A stretch of 35,628 bases of DNA from Planctomycetales bacterium 4484_113 (GTDB lineage: Bacteria; 4484-113): the NCBI GenBank assembly GCA_002050035.1, contig MVCR01000007.1, positions 1 through 35,628 of the forward strand, read 5' to 3'. Position 1 is the stretch's first letter. Each line of letters begins with the position of its first letter. A program made the translations under genes and the position numbers. Below the pieces are notes generated by a model, which was given only the letters and a program-made list of their open reading frames with translations, was not told the DNA's origin and ran no database searches. This document shows, in pieces, positions 1-10,513 of the stretch.

Positions 1-1
1 C

Positions 2-74
2 TACCCCGGGCAGGAGTCGAACCTGCAACCACCCGCTTAGGAGGCGGATGCTCTGTCCGTTGAGCTACCGGGGC
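2..74 (-). tRNA. tRNA-Arg (anticodon CCT)
   Basis: Read on the minus strand, the segment folds as a standard cloverleaf: 7-bp acceptor stem (GCCCCGG with CCGGGGT, so the first pair is G1-U72), D arm with GCTC/GAGC, anticodon stem TCCGC/GCGGG enclosing the loop CTCCTAA, and T arm GCAGG-TTCGACT-CCTGC. The loop gives anticodon CCT, which reads AGG as arginine. No CCA is encoded. The acceptor stem is next to the window edge but complete. The G-U first pair is slightly unusual. Confidence 0.95.
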
Positions 75-83
75 ACGCAGTTC

Positions 84-89
84 ATTCTA
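84..89 (-). promoter_or_regulatory. -10 box of the tRNA-Arg promoter
   Basis: On the minus strand TAGAAT lies 9 nt upstream of the mature tRNA 5' end, so transcription would begin almost at the tRNA. The same hexamer sits before several protein genes in this window. No good -35 box is visible at 16-18 bp. Confidence 0.5.
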
Positions 90-140
90 CCATTGACCGC
101 CGCTCAAGCCGCAACCTGAGTCAGCTCGGTTGAGCGCAAC

Positions 141-1427
141 CTATTCGGAGGTCTCGGTGGTTTTGGCAGTCTTCTCGGGCTTTTCCGCCTCCAGCTCCTC
201 GATGATGCGCGAGACCGCGGCGCTCAGCGGGTCGCGGTAGTAGGTGTAGATACGCTGGAAGAGCAGGCGAGGGTCTTTCGCCGCACCGCCACGCAGAAGC
301 TCCGGATTCGCCTCCACGATGGCGCCGGTGTCGGAAAGCTCATCGCGCAGGCGTCGGAACTCCTCCGCTGATGACTGGAGTCTCTTCCAGCCTTGCGGAG
401 GGAATCTGCGTTGCATCTCCTGTAGCAGTATCCCGACGCCAGCCACTCCAGGGGCAAAAGTGTAGTTTGAAGGCGGGTCCAGCCGCACCTGGGCCAGTTG
501 AAGCCGCAAGAGCGCAATCAGCGACGAAGGCTCACCGCGCATAGCCTCCTTCACGGCTTGTTCGCGGAACTGCTGGGCAATCAACAGGCTGTAGGGATTC
601 ATCTTCTCCCAGGGGTAATCGCTCTCGCCATGCTCCCTGAGAAGCATCGGCACAGTGCCGAAGGAATCAAAGGGCTCAAGCCACGGCGGTGGCAGGCTCA
701 GCCGCCAGTCGGTGGCTATCGAAAAGTGCTGCATCATCTCCCCAAGATCGTCAAGCTCAAGACGGGGAACAGAAGAGCGAACGCTTTCAGGAGTGGACGC
801 GCCACCGCTGCGATAGGCGGCAACCCATCTCAGGCCGAGCTCGTAGAGGCGGAAGACGCCGCTGTCCGGGGCGGACTGGCTCGCTGATTGCGCGTAACGA
901 ACAGCACGGGGGATGAATGCCTCAAGGCTGCGCCCGCCGGCGAGGGGATGTGCATACAGCATGCAGATGCGGGCACGGACGAAGTCCCATTCGGCTTTGT
1001 GGTTTGTCATCTCGTTGCCAGCATCGAGGACACGCAAGACCAGCTCCTGCGCTACTTCCCCGCGACCGAGCAGCCGCCAGTAGAGAAGGCTCAGTCGCTC
1101 TTCTGGTGCGCGAGTGTCGTCAGCCAGGATTTCCAGAAGCTTCGATCTCTCATCGGGGCTCAGTTCCTGTTGTCCCAGGCTGTGCCTGCGTACCAACCGC
1201 GTCAGCATCTGCCGCCCTTCAGCACTGAGACGCGAAAGAGCGCTGTCAGCGCCCCTACCACCGGTGGAGAGCAGGTGGAATCCGCCTCCGATGCCGCCGC
1301 TTTCCGAGCGCAATATCGCGAAGCCAGCGGCAACCGCAACCAGCAGAATGATGATGAGGGACACAATGCTATTCAGCCGCACAGCAAAGAGTTTAGCGCA
1401 ATCCTGTTGAGAGAAGCCTCGTATCAC
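141..1427 (-). CDS. Unknown membrane-anchored protein
   Basis: This 428-aa protein is not one I recognise. A hydrophobic helix at about residues 20-40 follows a short polar N-terminus with few charges, so it is probably a single-pass membrane anchor or uncleaved signal; the rest is soluble, mostly helical and rich in Arg, Leu and Glu. A glycine-rich linker follows the helix and the C-terminal tail is Glu/Lys/Thr-rich. The start is GTG with no clear Shine-Dalgarno site; no other start before the helix was seen. It lies 52 bp downstream of the quinate-dehydrogenase-like gene on the same strand and could be cotranscribed with it. The function is unknown. Confidence 0.75.
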   Translation of the reverse strand: MIRGFSQQDCAKLFAVRLNSIVSLIIILLVAVAAGFAILRSESGGIGGGFHLLSTGGRGADSALSRLSAEGRQMLTRLVRRHSLGQQELSPDERSKLLEILADDTRAPEERLSLLYWRLLGRGEVAQELVLRVLDAGNEMTNHKAEWDFVRARICMLYAHPLAGGRSLEAFIPRAVRYAQSASQSAPDSGVFRLYELGLRWVAAYRSGGASTPESVRSSVPRLELDDLGEMMQHFSIATDWRLSLPPPWLEPFDSFGTVPMLLREHGESDYPWEKMNPYSLLIAQQFREQAVKEAMRGEPSSLIALLRLQLAQVRLDPPSNYTFAPGVAGVGILLQEMQRRFPPQGWKRLQSSAEEFRRLRDELSDTGAIVEANPELLRGGAAKDPRLLFQRIYTYYRDPLSAAVSRIIEELEAEKPEKTAKTTETSE

Positions 1428-1479
1428 CGAGTCAATGAAGCCTAGTGCGGTCGCGGGAAAGCACTATCGCAAGAAGTTA

Positions 1480-2415
1480 CTACGAAGTGCTCTCCAGCGT
1501 GCCCTCGCGGAGCTGGAAGACGCTCGGTTTGATGGCGAGCTTGTTGAGATAGACGCGGAAGTTCTCCTCCGTGGGGGCGTCGCCGAAGTGCTTGATCAGC
1601 GCCCAGATGGCGGCCTCCAGCACATTCGCGCCGAAGCTGCGACCGTCAATGACCGGTGTTGTGGTTACAAGCCACGAAAGCTGGCGGTCGGACAACAGTT
1701 CTCTATCCTCTTGCGTGGTTGTGTTTGTGATGACGACCTTGCCGCTCATATCCTCCGGCAGGTTGCGGCGAATGAAGTGGAAATCTCCGGCGACGACCTC
1801 CGCCCACTGAAGCCAGCGGCGATGCTTCGGTTTGGTCTTCTCCTGCTTCTTCCCTGTGGGGTATAGAACCTGGAAGGGGAGCTTCGTCATTATCGGGAGG
1901 ATGACCTTGGCGAGGTTGACTACGGTAGCATAGTGGCGGATGGGTATGGGTAAGCCAACAGCGAAGATGAGGTCGCCGAAAACAACTTCACCAGCGACCT
2001 GAGAGAGAGCAAGGCTCATCCCCATTCTATCAACCGAGCTTACGATGAGCGTCTTGCGGCCCTTGATCGGCACCTCGGGATGGGAGTCCACGAGGTACTC
2101 AATCTGCTCCTTCTCCAGAGTGTTCTTCAGTGCGCTGCCGTCGGCCACGCGAGTGGAACCGGCGGCGGCTTTCAGCTTCAGCGCGTCGCGTATCACGTAA
2201 CGGTTCCCGCCCGCATACAAGTAGAGATCAATGCCCCCAAGACCGATGGCGTCCACATCAGGGGCAAGCTGCTGGATGATCTCCACGGCGCGGTAGAACT
2301 TGCCATCCACCCCGATGCGCTTCATCTTGAGAGGAACCCCCAAGAGCTCTGTCTCCACCTCCTTGTTTCGGCGGCTGGATCCCAACGAAACCGAGACTAT
2401 TCGTATTGCTCTCAT
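1480..2415 (-). CDS. Conserved protein of the type annotated quinate 5-dehydrogenase
   Basis: The 311-aa protein opens with a beta strand and a glycine/serine turn (VSVSLGSSRR, residues 8-17), followed by GLGGIDLYLYAGG near residues 58-70. From memory this pattern marks a family labelled quinate 5-dehydrogenase in several thermophilic and deep-branching bacteria. I see no shikimate-dehydrogenase signature and regard the enzymatic label as unproven. The protein looks soluble. It is transcribed divergently from the ATP synthase operon across 48 bp that hold a shared inverted repeat. The start is ATG with no strong Shine-Dalgarno site. Confidence 0.6.
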   Translation of the reverse strand: MRAIRIVSVSLGSSRRNKEVETELLGVPLKMKRIGVDGKFYRAVEIIQQLAPDVDAIGLGGIDLYLYAGGNRYVIRDALKLKAAAGSTRVADGSALKNTLEKEQIEYLVDSHPEVPIKGRKTLIVSSVDRMGMSLALSQVAGEVVFGDLIFAVGLPIPIRHYATVVNLAKVILPIMTKLPFQVLYPTGKKQEKTKPKHRRWLQWAEVVAGDFHFIRRNLPEDMSGKVVITNTTTQEDRELLSDRQLSWLVTTTPVIDGRSFGANVLEAAIWALIKHFGDAPTEENFRVYLNKLAIKPSVFQLREGTLESTS

Positions 2416-2430
2416 AAGCCGCTGCCGTTA

Positions 2431-2459
2431 CCATTCTAGTGCGGATTCAGCTAGAATGG
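2431..2459. promoter_or_regulatory. Inverted repeat over two divergent -10 boxes
   Basis: CCATTCTAG (2431-2439) and CTAGAATGG (2451-2459) form a perfect 9-bp inverted repeat around an 11-bp spacer. Each arm contains TAGAAT, one per strand. The plus-strand copy (2452-2457) ends 6 nt before the atpZ start codon and has a weak -35 candidate TTACCA at 2428-2433 (18-bp spacer). The minus-strand copy (2433-2438) lies 17 nt before the divergent gene. The layout suggests back-to-back promoters, and the symmetry could also serve as an operator. Confidence 0.5.
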
Positions 2460-2463
2460 AAGT

Positions 2464-2754
2464 ATGCGCGGGAAGCCGCCGGAGCGGGATCTGTTTGAGC
2501 TGGAACGGGAGCTCTCGCGGCGTAAGCATCCGCGAGCGCATCCGCCAGCAAGGCAGCGCAACCCTTACCGGATTGCCGGACTCGCCACCAGCATTCCCGT
2601 TGCCCTGGCGGTGGGCCCACTGATGGGCTACTTTGTCGGTGCTTTTCTGGATGCGCACTTCCAGGTGGAATTCTGGACTCCCCTGGCGGTGCTCCTGGGG
2701 CTCGCGGGCTCGATCAGGCTCACCATCGACCTCATCAAGGAGCTGAATCGGTGA
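2464..2754 (+). CDS. atpZ: AtpZ-like ATP synthase accessory protein
   Basis: The 96-aa membrane protein has a charged, proline- and arginine-rich N-terminal third and then two hydrophobic helices (about residues 42-62 and 70-90) ending in DLIKELNR. This is the AtpZ pattern (small two-helix proteins upstream of atpI, proposed to help c-ring assembly or carry divalent cations). It is the first gene of the ATP synthase operon. No Shine-Dalgarno site precedes the ATG; instead TAGAAT ends 6 nt upstream, so the operon mRNA is probably leaderless. Its stop codon overlaps the atpI GTG start by 4 bp. Confidence 0.8.
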   Translation: MRGKPPERDLFELERELSRRKHPRAHPPARQRNPYRIAGLATSIPVALAVGPLMGYFVGAFLDAHFQVEFWTPLAVLLGLAGSIRLTIDLIKELNR

Positions 2755-3140
2755 AGCGGCAGCGTTCTTTTGAGGAAGCGCTTTCCTGGAGAAGAATCAT
2801 CATCGCCACTGCCTGGTTCTCCGTGCTGGTGGGATTCGCTCTCTGGAGCAAGTGGGGGGGTAGACTGGCACTATCCTATGTCACTGGCAGCGCGTGGATG
2901 ATGCTGAACTTCTGGGCGTTGGCTTATGCGCTTGGCTTGCTGACGGCTTACAGAGTGCGCAATCGGTGGTTCATTTTTGCCGTGGTCTATGCTAAAATCG
3001 GGATGATTTACCTTATCCTCTATTGGCTCTTTCGGGTCAACTGGTTTGACCATCTTGGGCTGGTCGCGGGCATAACGACCCTCTTGATGGTTATTTTGTT
3101 TAAGGCCCTGGGCTACTCATGGTTCGTGTCGAGGTCGTGA
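2751..3140 (+). CDS. atpI: ATP synthase subunit I
   Basis: This 129-aa integral membrane protein has four hydrophobic helices, as in the AtpI/ATP synthase I chain family, which assists assembly of the c-ring. The start is GTG, inside the 4-bp overlap GTGA with atpZ, and is preceded by AAGGAG at the end of atpZ, so the two are translationally coupled. atpB follows at once. Identification rests on length, topology and position in the operon; the sequence itself is poorly conserved in this family. Confidence 0.8.
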   Translation: MKRQRSFEEALSWRRIIIATAWFSVLVGFALWSKWGGRLALSYVTGSAWMMLNFWALAYALGLLTAYRVRNRWFIFAVVYAKIGMIYLILYWLFRVNWFDHLGLVAGITTLLMVILFKALGYSWFVSRS

Positions 3141-3141
3141 G

Positions 3142-4089
3142 TTGGTGACGACGATCGTCTCAATCTGGCGGAGAAGGCTGGTGCGGGCGAGTCTGCTCGT
3201 TGCCCCGCTGCTGCTGTTCGCTAGCACCCGCGGGTACGCTACCGAAGCCGCGGGTGAAGCTGCCGAAGCTGTGCCCGAGATGCCCAATCTTCTCTCCATC
3301 ATCCACGGCATCTGGCACCAGCAGATCGACGCCTGGCTGGCAGCCGTCAACACTCACCTGCCCCCTCTCCTACAACTGGAATGGCGGAACTTCGAGAACG
3401 TCGGCTTCGCCTTCATCATCGCGGGTATCATCGGCACGGTTGCCATCGTCGCATCGCGCCATCGGGCACTCAAGCCTGATAGCCGGCTCTACTTGTTTAT
3501 GGAGAACATCGCAGAGGGATTCCACGACTTCTTCTCGCAGGTTCTCGGCGAGGAGACACGCAGGTACCTGCCCCTTGTCGGCACGCTTTTCATCTACATC
3601 TTCTGCATGAACATCGCTGGTTTGGTGCCCTTCTTCAAGTCACCGACCAGCGCATGGGGCATCAACCTGGCGATGGCGGTAGTGGTTTTCTTCTACGTGC
3701 AAGTGGTGGGGATCTCTCGCAATGGATTTGCCGGTTACTTGCGCCACTTCCTGGGAGATCTACCTAGCTTCCGGGAGCTAGGGTTTGCGATAGGGATAAT
3801 TGTAGTCCCTTTTATGGCGATCCTCAATGTGGGGCTGCACATTCTGGAAGAGCTCATCAAGCCGCTCTCGCTCTCGCTGCGACTTTTTGGCAACATCATG
3901 GGTGAGGATACGCTGCTCGCAGTTTTCGGGGCACTGGTGTTCTTGATTCCCGGCTTCGTTAAGCTGCCGCTGCATTTCCCCTTTGAGCTCCTAGCGATCA
4001 TCTTCTCAACCGTGCAGGCGCTCATATTCTCGATTCTGGCGGCGGTTTACATTCTGCTGATGCTACCGCATGAGCAGACAGCGCATTGA
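3142..4089 (+). CDS. atpB: ATP synthase F0 subunit a
   Basis: Subunit a forms the proton half-channels against the c-ring. The 315-aa protein carries the diagnostic LSLRLFGNIMGEDTL segment with the essential arginine at about residue 247. It also has a long N-terminal extension with a hydrophobic helix (about residues 13-30) that looks like a signal peptide ending near YATEA, as in several bacterial a subunits. The start is TTG at 3142 or GTG at 3145; neither has more than a weak GAGG upstream. The next gene, atpE, is 33 bp away. Confidence 0.95.
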   Translation: MVTTIVSIWRRRLVRASLLVAPLLLFASTRGYATEAAGEAAEAVPEMPNLLSIIHGIWHQQIDAWLAAVNTHLPPLLQLEWRNFENVGFAFIIAGIIGTVAIVASRHRALKPDSRLYLFMENIAEGFHDFFSQVLGEETRRYLPLVGTLFIYIFCMNIAGLVPFFKSPTSAWGINLAMAVVVFFYVQVVGISRNGFAGYLRHFLGDLPSFRELGFAIGIIVVPFMAILNVGLHILEELIKPLSLSLRLFGNIMGEDTLLAVFGALVFLIPGFVKLPLHFPFELLAIIFSTVQALIFSILAAVYILLMLPHEQTAH

Positions 4090-4122
4090 TTCACAGGGAG
4101 ACCTGAGAATAGGAGGAAACAC

Positions 4123-4368
4123 ATGGATTTTACGATGGCACTTGGATTTTCGCTTCCACTTGGTGTCGGATTGGCCGCAGTGGGCTGCGGTCTCGGTATC
4201 GGGCGGGCTGTTGAAGGCGCTATGAGTGCGATGGCGCGACAGCCGGAAGCATCAGGCCGCATTCAGACGGGTATGATTATCGGCGCGGCCTTTATCGAGG
4301 CGCTTACCATCTACGCTCTGGTAGTAGCATTCGTGCTGCCGGCTATTCTCAAAGGCGCGGCGCACTAG
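4123..4368 (+). CDS. atpE: ATP synthase F0 subunit c
   Basis: The 81-aa two-helix hairpin has a glycine-rich first helix ([14 protein letters not shown]), the polar loop ARQPEA that contacts gamma/epsilon, and the ion-binding glutamate E59 in [11 protein letters not shown]. The residue after this Glu is Ala rather than Ser/Thr, so it looks proton-type rather than sodium-type. AGGAGG lies 6 nt before the ATG, the strongest Shine-Dalgarno site in the operon, as expected for the subunit needed in most copies. Confidence 0.97.
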   Translation: MDFTMALGFSLPLGVGLAAVGCGLGIGRAVEGAMSAMARQPEASGRIQTGMIIGAAFIEALTIYALVVAFVLPAILKGAAH

Positions 4369-4389
4369 CACCGCCCGAAGGAGCACTGA

Positions 4390-4878
4390 ATGGAAGGCGT
4401 ACTTCAGATTCTGAAGATTCCCGAGCTCATCGGCAACCTGCTCGCTTTCGCCCTCCTGTTCTGGCTGCTCAAGAAGTTCCTCTGGGGCTACATCCTCGAG
4501 ACGATTGACAAGCGCAAACGCTCGATTGAGCTGGCTTACCAGGAGGTAGAGAACCGCCAACGGGAGGCGGAGAAACTGAAGCGGCAGTTGGAGGAGCGCC
4601 TGGCACGTATCGACGAAGAAGCTCACGAGCGACTGGAACAGGCTGCGCGCGAAGGGCGGCAGCTTGCCGAGGAAATCCGTGCTGCTGCCGAAAGCCAGCG
4701 CGAGAAGATGCTGATCCGAGCGCAGACTGATATCGCTCGCGAACGAGAGAAGGCACGGGTTGAGCTGAACAACTACGCCGTCGATCTCGCAATCGACATC
4801 AGCGAGAAGCTGCTGCGGCAGAAGCTAGACCGGGAGGAGCACCGTCGGCTCGTGCAGGCGCTGACCGAAGGGCTCTAA
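4390..4878 (+). CDS. atpF: ATP synthase F0 subunit b
   Basis: The 162-aa subunit b is the peripheral stalk. One N-terminal transmembrane helix (about residues 14-33, ending KKFLWG) is followed by a long, highly charged coiled coil. The C-terminus, with NNYAVDLAIDISEKLL, matches the region that binds delta. AAGGAG lies 6 nt before the ATG. Only one b gene is present, so the stalk should be a homodimer. Confidence 0.95.
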   Translation: MEGVLQILKIPELIGNLLAFALLFWLLKKFLWGYILETIDKRKRSIELAYQEVENRQREAEKLKRQLEERLARIDEEAHERLEQAAREGRQLAEEIRAAAESQREKMLIRAQTDIAREREKARVELNNYAVDLAIDISEKLLRQKLDREEHRRLVQALTEGL

Positions 4879-4882
4879 TAGT

Positions 4883-5440
4883 ATGGCTGTCTACGAGACA
4901 CGAGCGGCAAAGCGCTACGCGACGGCGCTATTTGAGCTAGCTGGCGCACGCGGCGTGGTGGAGCGCGTGGATGAAGAAATCCATCAGGTTGCGAGCATTC
5001 TCGCAGATCCCCGTCTGCGCCGCTTCCTATTGCAGCCGCAGATCCCACGAAAGAAGAAGCTGCAACTTCTCAATACCGCGCTTGGCGACGGCGTGCATCC
5101 GCTGCTCCTAAGCACGCTTCAGGTGCTGCTCCGGAAAGCACGTCTGGGGCAGTTTGCGGCTGTCGCATCCTACTATGATCTGCTCACCGATCGCCTACGC
5201 GGTGTGGAGGAAGTTACCATTATCACCGCCGTAGAGCTTCCGCCGGAAGACTACGAAGCCGTACGAGCGAAGGTCGCCAAGTACTCCGAGTACCCCAACC
5301 TCCGGCTGGCAACGAAAGTGCAGCCAGAGATCTTGAGCGGCATCATTATTGAGCTGGGACGGGAAAAGGTCATCGACCTCAGCCTGCGCACCCAGCTGCA
5401 CGACCTCAAACAGCGCCTGATCAAGCATCGGAGGATATGA
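4883..5440 (+). CDS. atpH: ATP synthase F1 subunit delta
   Basis: The 185-aa protein has the family N-terminus ([14 protein letters not shown]) and the C-terminal block [20 protein letters not shown], which match delta/OSCP. Delta links the b stalk to the top of the alpha/beta hexamer. It begins 5 bp after atpF, and atpA begins 14 bp after it, in standard operon order. Confidence 0.95.
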   Translation: MAVYETRAAKRYATALFELAGARGVVERVDEEIHQVASILADPRLRRFLLQPQIPRKKKLQLLNTALGDGVHPLLLSTLQVLLRKARLGQFAAVASYYDLLTDRLRGVEEVTIITAVELPPEDYEAVRAKVAKYSEYPNLRLATKVQPEILSGIIIELGREKVIDLSLRTQLHDLKQRLIKHRRI

Positions 5441-5453
5441 GAGGAACCAGATC

Positions 5454-7085
5454 ATGTCTCAACTGCGACCAGAAGAAGTAACGAGCGTGATTGCGAAGGA
5501 AATCGAAGCCTTCGAGACCGAGCTCAAGCTGGAAGACCGCGGCATTGTGCTCCAGGTAGGAGACGGCATCGCTCGCGTGTTTGGGCTCGACCACTGCATC
5601 TACAACGAAATGCTCGAATTCCCCGGCGGCGTGATGGGTATGGCACTGAACCTGGAGGAGGAGAGTGTCGGCGTAGTGCTGCTAGGAGACGACAGGCTGG
5701 TCAAGGAGGGTGACCCAGTCAAACGCACCGGTCGCGTACTGGAAGTGCCAGTAGGCGACGCGCTCATTGGGCGTGTCGTCAACCCGCTGGGACAGCCGCT
5801 GGATGATAAGGGTCCTGTGGTCACTGAGGAGACCCGTCCGTTGGAGAAGAAAGCCGATGGGGTTGTTTTCCGGCAGCCGGTAAAAGAACCTCTGCAGACT
5901 GGAATCAAGGCCATCGACTCAATGATCCCGATCGGTCGCGGTCAGCGTGAACTCATCATCGGCGATCGTTCCACCGGCAAGACGGCGATCCTCGTAGATA
6001 CGATTATTAACCAGCGCGCAACACAGGACAGCGATAGACCCGTTATCTGCATCTACGTTGCCATTGGGCAGAAACAATCTACGGTGGCGCGCATCTATGA
6101 CATCCTGCAGAAGCAGGGGGCGATGGAGTACACCACGATGGTTGTAGCATCGGCATCCGACCCGGCTCCTCTTCTATACATTGCTCCTTATGCCGGATGC
6201 GCAATGGGCGAGCACCTGCTCTATCAAGGGAAGGATGTGCTCGTCTGCTACGACGACCTTACCAAGCACGCACAGGCTTATCGAACCCTATCGTTGCTGC
6301 TGCGGCGCCCGCCCGGAAGAGAGGCGTTCCCTGGAGACGTCTTCTATCTACATTCTCGGCTGCTGGAGAGGGCGATCAAGCTCTCGGATGAAAGAGGAGG
6401 AGGCTCGCTGACTGCCCTGCCAGTAATCGAGACCCAAGCCGGCGACGTCTCGGCCTACATCCCCACCAATGTCATTTCCATCACTGACGGGCAGATTTAT
6501 CTGGAACCGGAACTCTTCTACCAGGGCGTCCGTCCTGCCATCAACGTAGGACTCTCGGTGTCCCGCGTGGGCGGCAACGCTCAGACCAAGGCGATGAAGA
6601 AGGTTGCCGGCATGCTGCGGCTCGACCTCGCTCAGTATCGAGAGATGGCTGCATTCGCCCAGTTCGGCAGTGAACTGGATAAGGCGACACAGGCACTGCT
6701 GACTCGCGGCGAGCGGATGGTTGATTTGCTGAAGCAGGGACAGTACGTGCCGGTACCGATGGAAGAGCAAGTGGCAGCCATCTTCGCCGGCACCGAAGGA
6801 TTCCTCGACTCGTTGCCGGTCGACGAAGTGCGCATGTTCGAGGCACGTCTGATGGCATATCTCAAGGAAAAGCATCCCGGCATCCTCTCAGCAATCAGGA
6901 GAAGCGGACAGCTTGACGAAGAGCTCTCGGAGAAGCTTGCCGAGGCCATTGGGGAGTTCAAGGAGCACTTTGTCAAGCTCCCCGAAGTAGAGCGCAAGCT
7001 GCGTCTGGGACAATCCGCGACCGAAAGGGCTGCCGCCACTCCCAGTGCCGATCGAGAACCACTGGAAACTAATAAGGAGAGCTAA
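5454..7085 (+). CDS. atpA: ATP synthase F1 subunit alpha
   Basis: Alpha forms the non-catalytic nucleotide sites of the F1 head. The 543-aa protein has a beta-barrel N-terminus, a P-loop GDRSTGKT at residues 170-177 (most alpha subunits have GDRQTGKT) and the central [33 protein letters not shown] block. Its C-terminal tail is about 30 residues longer than the common length and rich in Ala, Glu and Arg. GAGG precedes the ATG by about 9 nt. The TAA stop abuts the next ATG. Confidence 0.97.
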   Translation: MSQLRPEEVTSVIAKEIEAFETELKLEDRGIVLQVGDGIARVFGLDHCIYNEMLEFPGGVMGMALNLEEESVGVVLLGDDRLVKEGDPVKRTGRVLEVPVGDALIGRVVNPLGQPLDDKGPVVTEETRPLEKKADGVVFRQPVKEPLQTGIKAIDSMIPIGRGQRELIIGDRSTGKTAILVDTIINQRATQDSDRPVICIYVAIGQKQSTVARIYDILQKQGAMEYTTMVVASASDPAPLLYIAPYAGCAMGEHLLYQGKDVLVCYDDLTKHAQAYRTLSLLLRRPPGREAFPGDVFYLHSRLLERAIKLSDERGGGSLTALPVIETQAGDVSAYIPTNVISITDGQIYLEPELFYQGVRPAINVGLSVSRVGGNAQTKAMKKVAGMLRLDLAQYREMAAFAQFGSELDKATQALLTRGERMVDLLKQGQYVPVPMEEQVAAIFAGTEGFLDSLPVDEVRMFEARLMAYLKEKHPGILSAIRRSGQLDEELSEKLAEAIGEFKEHFVKLPEVERKLRLGQSATERAAATPSADREPLETNKES

Positions 7086-7533
7086 ATGACGCCAGAGAAG
7101 GAAAACTTCAATATGGAAGACTGCCTGGGGCGCCGCGTGCGGGTAGTTCTGCACAAAGAAGCCTTTGGGCAGCTCCAGATCGAAGGCGTAACTTCGCCGA
7201 AGTTCTACGCCCGCGTACTTGGCTTTGACAGCATCGGGCTCTGGCTGGAAAACCCCAATTACCGCATTATGCCGTCCTACGACTCTGACGGAAAGTATAT
7301 CCCGCCGGAGCAAAGAAAAGAGGAATGCCACCGCAGCGCATTTCTACTCCCATGGCCCCTGATCCAAAGCGTTATCGCATTTCCCGACATTGAGGAAGTC
7401 ACACCGGAAGAGGAAGAGGAGCTCATCGGATTCGCCGCTGTCCGCGAGAAACAGAAGGAAATAAACGAAATGCGCGAACGAGCGGCAGCTCGAGCGAGCA
7501 AGAAGAAGAAATCATCGAAGGACAAATCGATTC

Positions 7534-7541
<8 letters not shown>
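7086..7541 (+). CDS. Unknown protein inside the ATP synthase operon
   Basis: I do not recognise this 151-aa protein. Residues 10-60 look beta-rich (LGRRVRVVLHKEAFGQL, then FYARVLGFDSIGLWLE), like a small barrel domain such as SH3 or Sm-like. An acidic stretch (EEVTPEEEEEL, about residues 103-113) follows, then a charged helix and a lysine/serine tail (KKKKSSKDKS). There is no membrane segment. The ATG abuts the atpA stop and has AAGGAG 6 nt upstream; its end overlaps the atpG GTG by 8 bp. This tight coupling indicates a real, well-translated operon member. A role tied to ATP synthase assembly or regulation is inferred from position only. Confidence 0.85.
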
Positions 7542-10063
<2,522 letters not shown>

Positions 10064-10069
10064 GCAAGA

Positions 10070-10513
10070 ATGCCACTGAACGAGAACGACCGCTCCTTCC
10101 CGGTGAAGCTCGTGAGCCCCGATGGCGAGCTCTACACAGCCAGAGCAATCAGCCTTGTAGTACCGGTAATTGACGGTTACCTAGGAGTACTCAAACACCA
10201 CGCACCTATGGTTGCTGCCCTAGATTTCGGGGAACTGCTCATTCGCACTCCGGAGGAGCACATCGTCTCACTGGCGGTCGCGGGAGGGTTTATGGAAGTT
10301 ACGCGGAAGGAAGTGATTATCCTCTGCGATGCCGCCGAGTTTCGTGAGGATATTGATATCACCGAGGCGACGAAGCAACTGCGAGCAGCTCGGGAACGGT
10401 TGCAGAAGAAGTTCAGCGGCGTGGAACTGGAACGCGCCCAAGTCGCACTGCGAGAGGCAGAGAACCGCTTGAAGGTGGCACGTCACAAGGAGCGAAAGCA
10501 CATTGTCGAGTAG
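10070..10513 (+). CDS. atpC: ATP synthase F1 subunit epsilon
   Basis: The 147-aa protein has the N-terminal beta sandwich (VKLVSPDGELY, LGVLKHHAPM) and a C-terminal helical hairpin (AAEFREDIDITEATKQL onward), which in bacteria can inhibit ATP hydrolysis. It starts 6 bp after atpD and is the last ATP synthase subunit. Its last 11 bp overlap the TTG start of the broken murA frame. Confidence 0.95.
   Translation: MPLNENDRSFPVKLVSPDGELYTARAISLVVPVIDGYLGVLKHHAPMVAALDFGELLIRTPEEHIVSLAVAGGFMEVTRKEVIILCDAAEFREDIDITEATKQLRAARERLQKKFSGVELERAQVALREAENRLKVARHKERKHIVE

Noticed and set aside
4123-4368. Sodium-type c subunit
   Set aside because: The residue after the ion-binding Glu59 is Ala, and the ligand Ser/Thr of sodium-type c subunits is missing.
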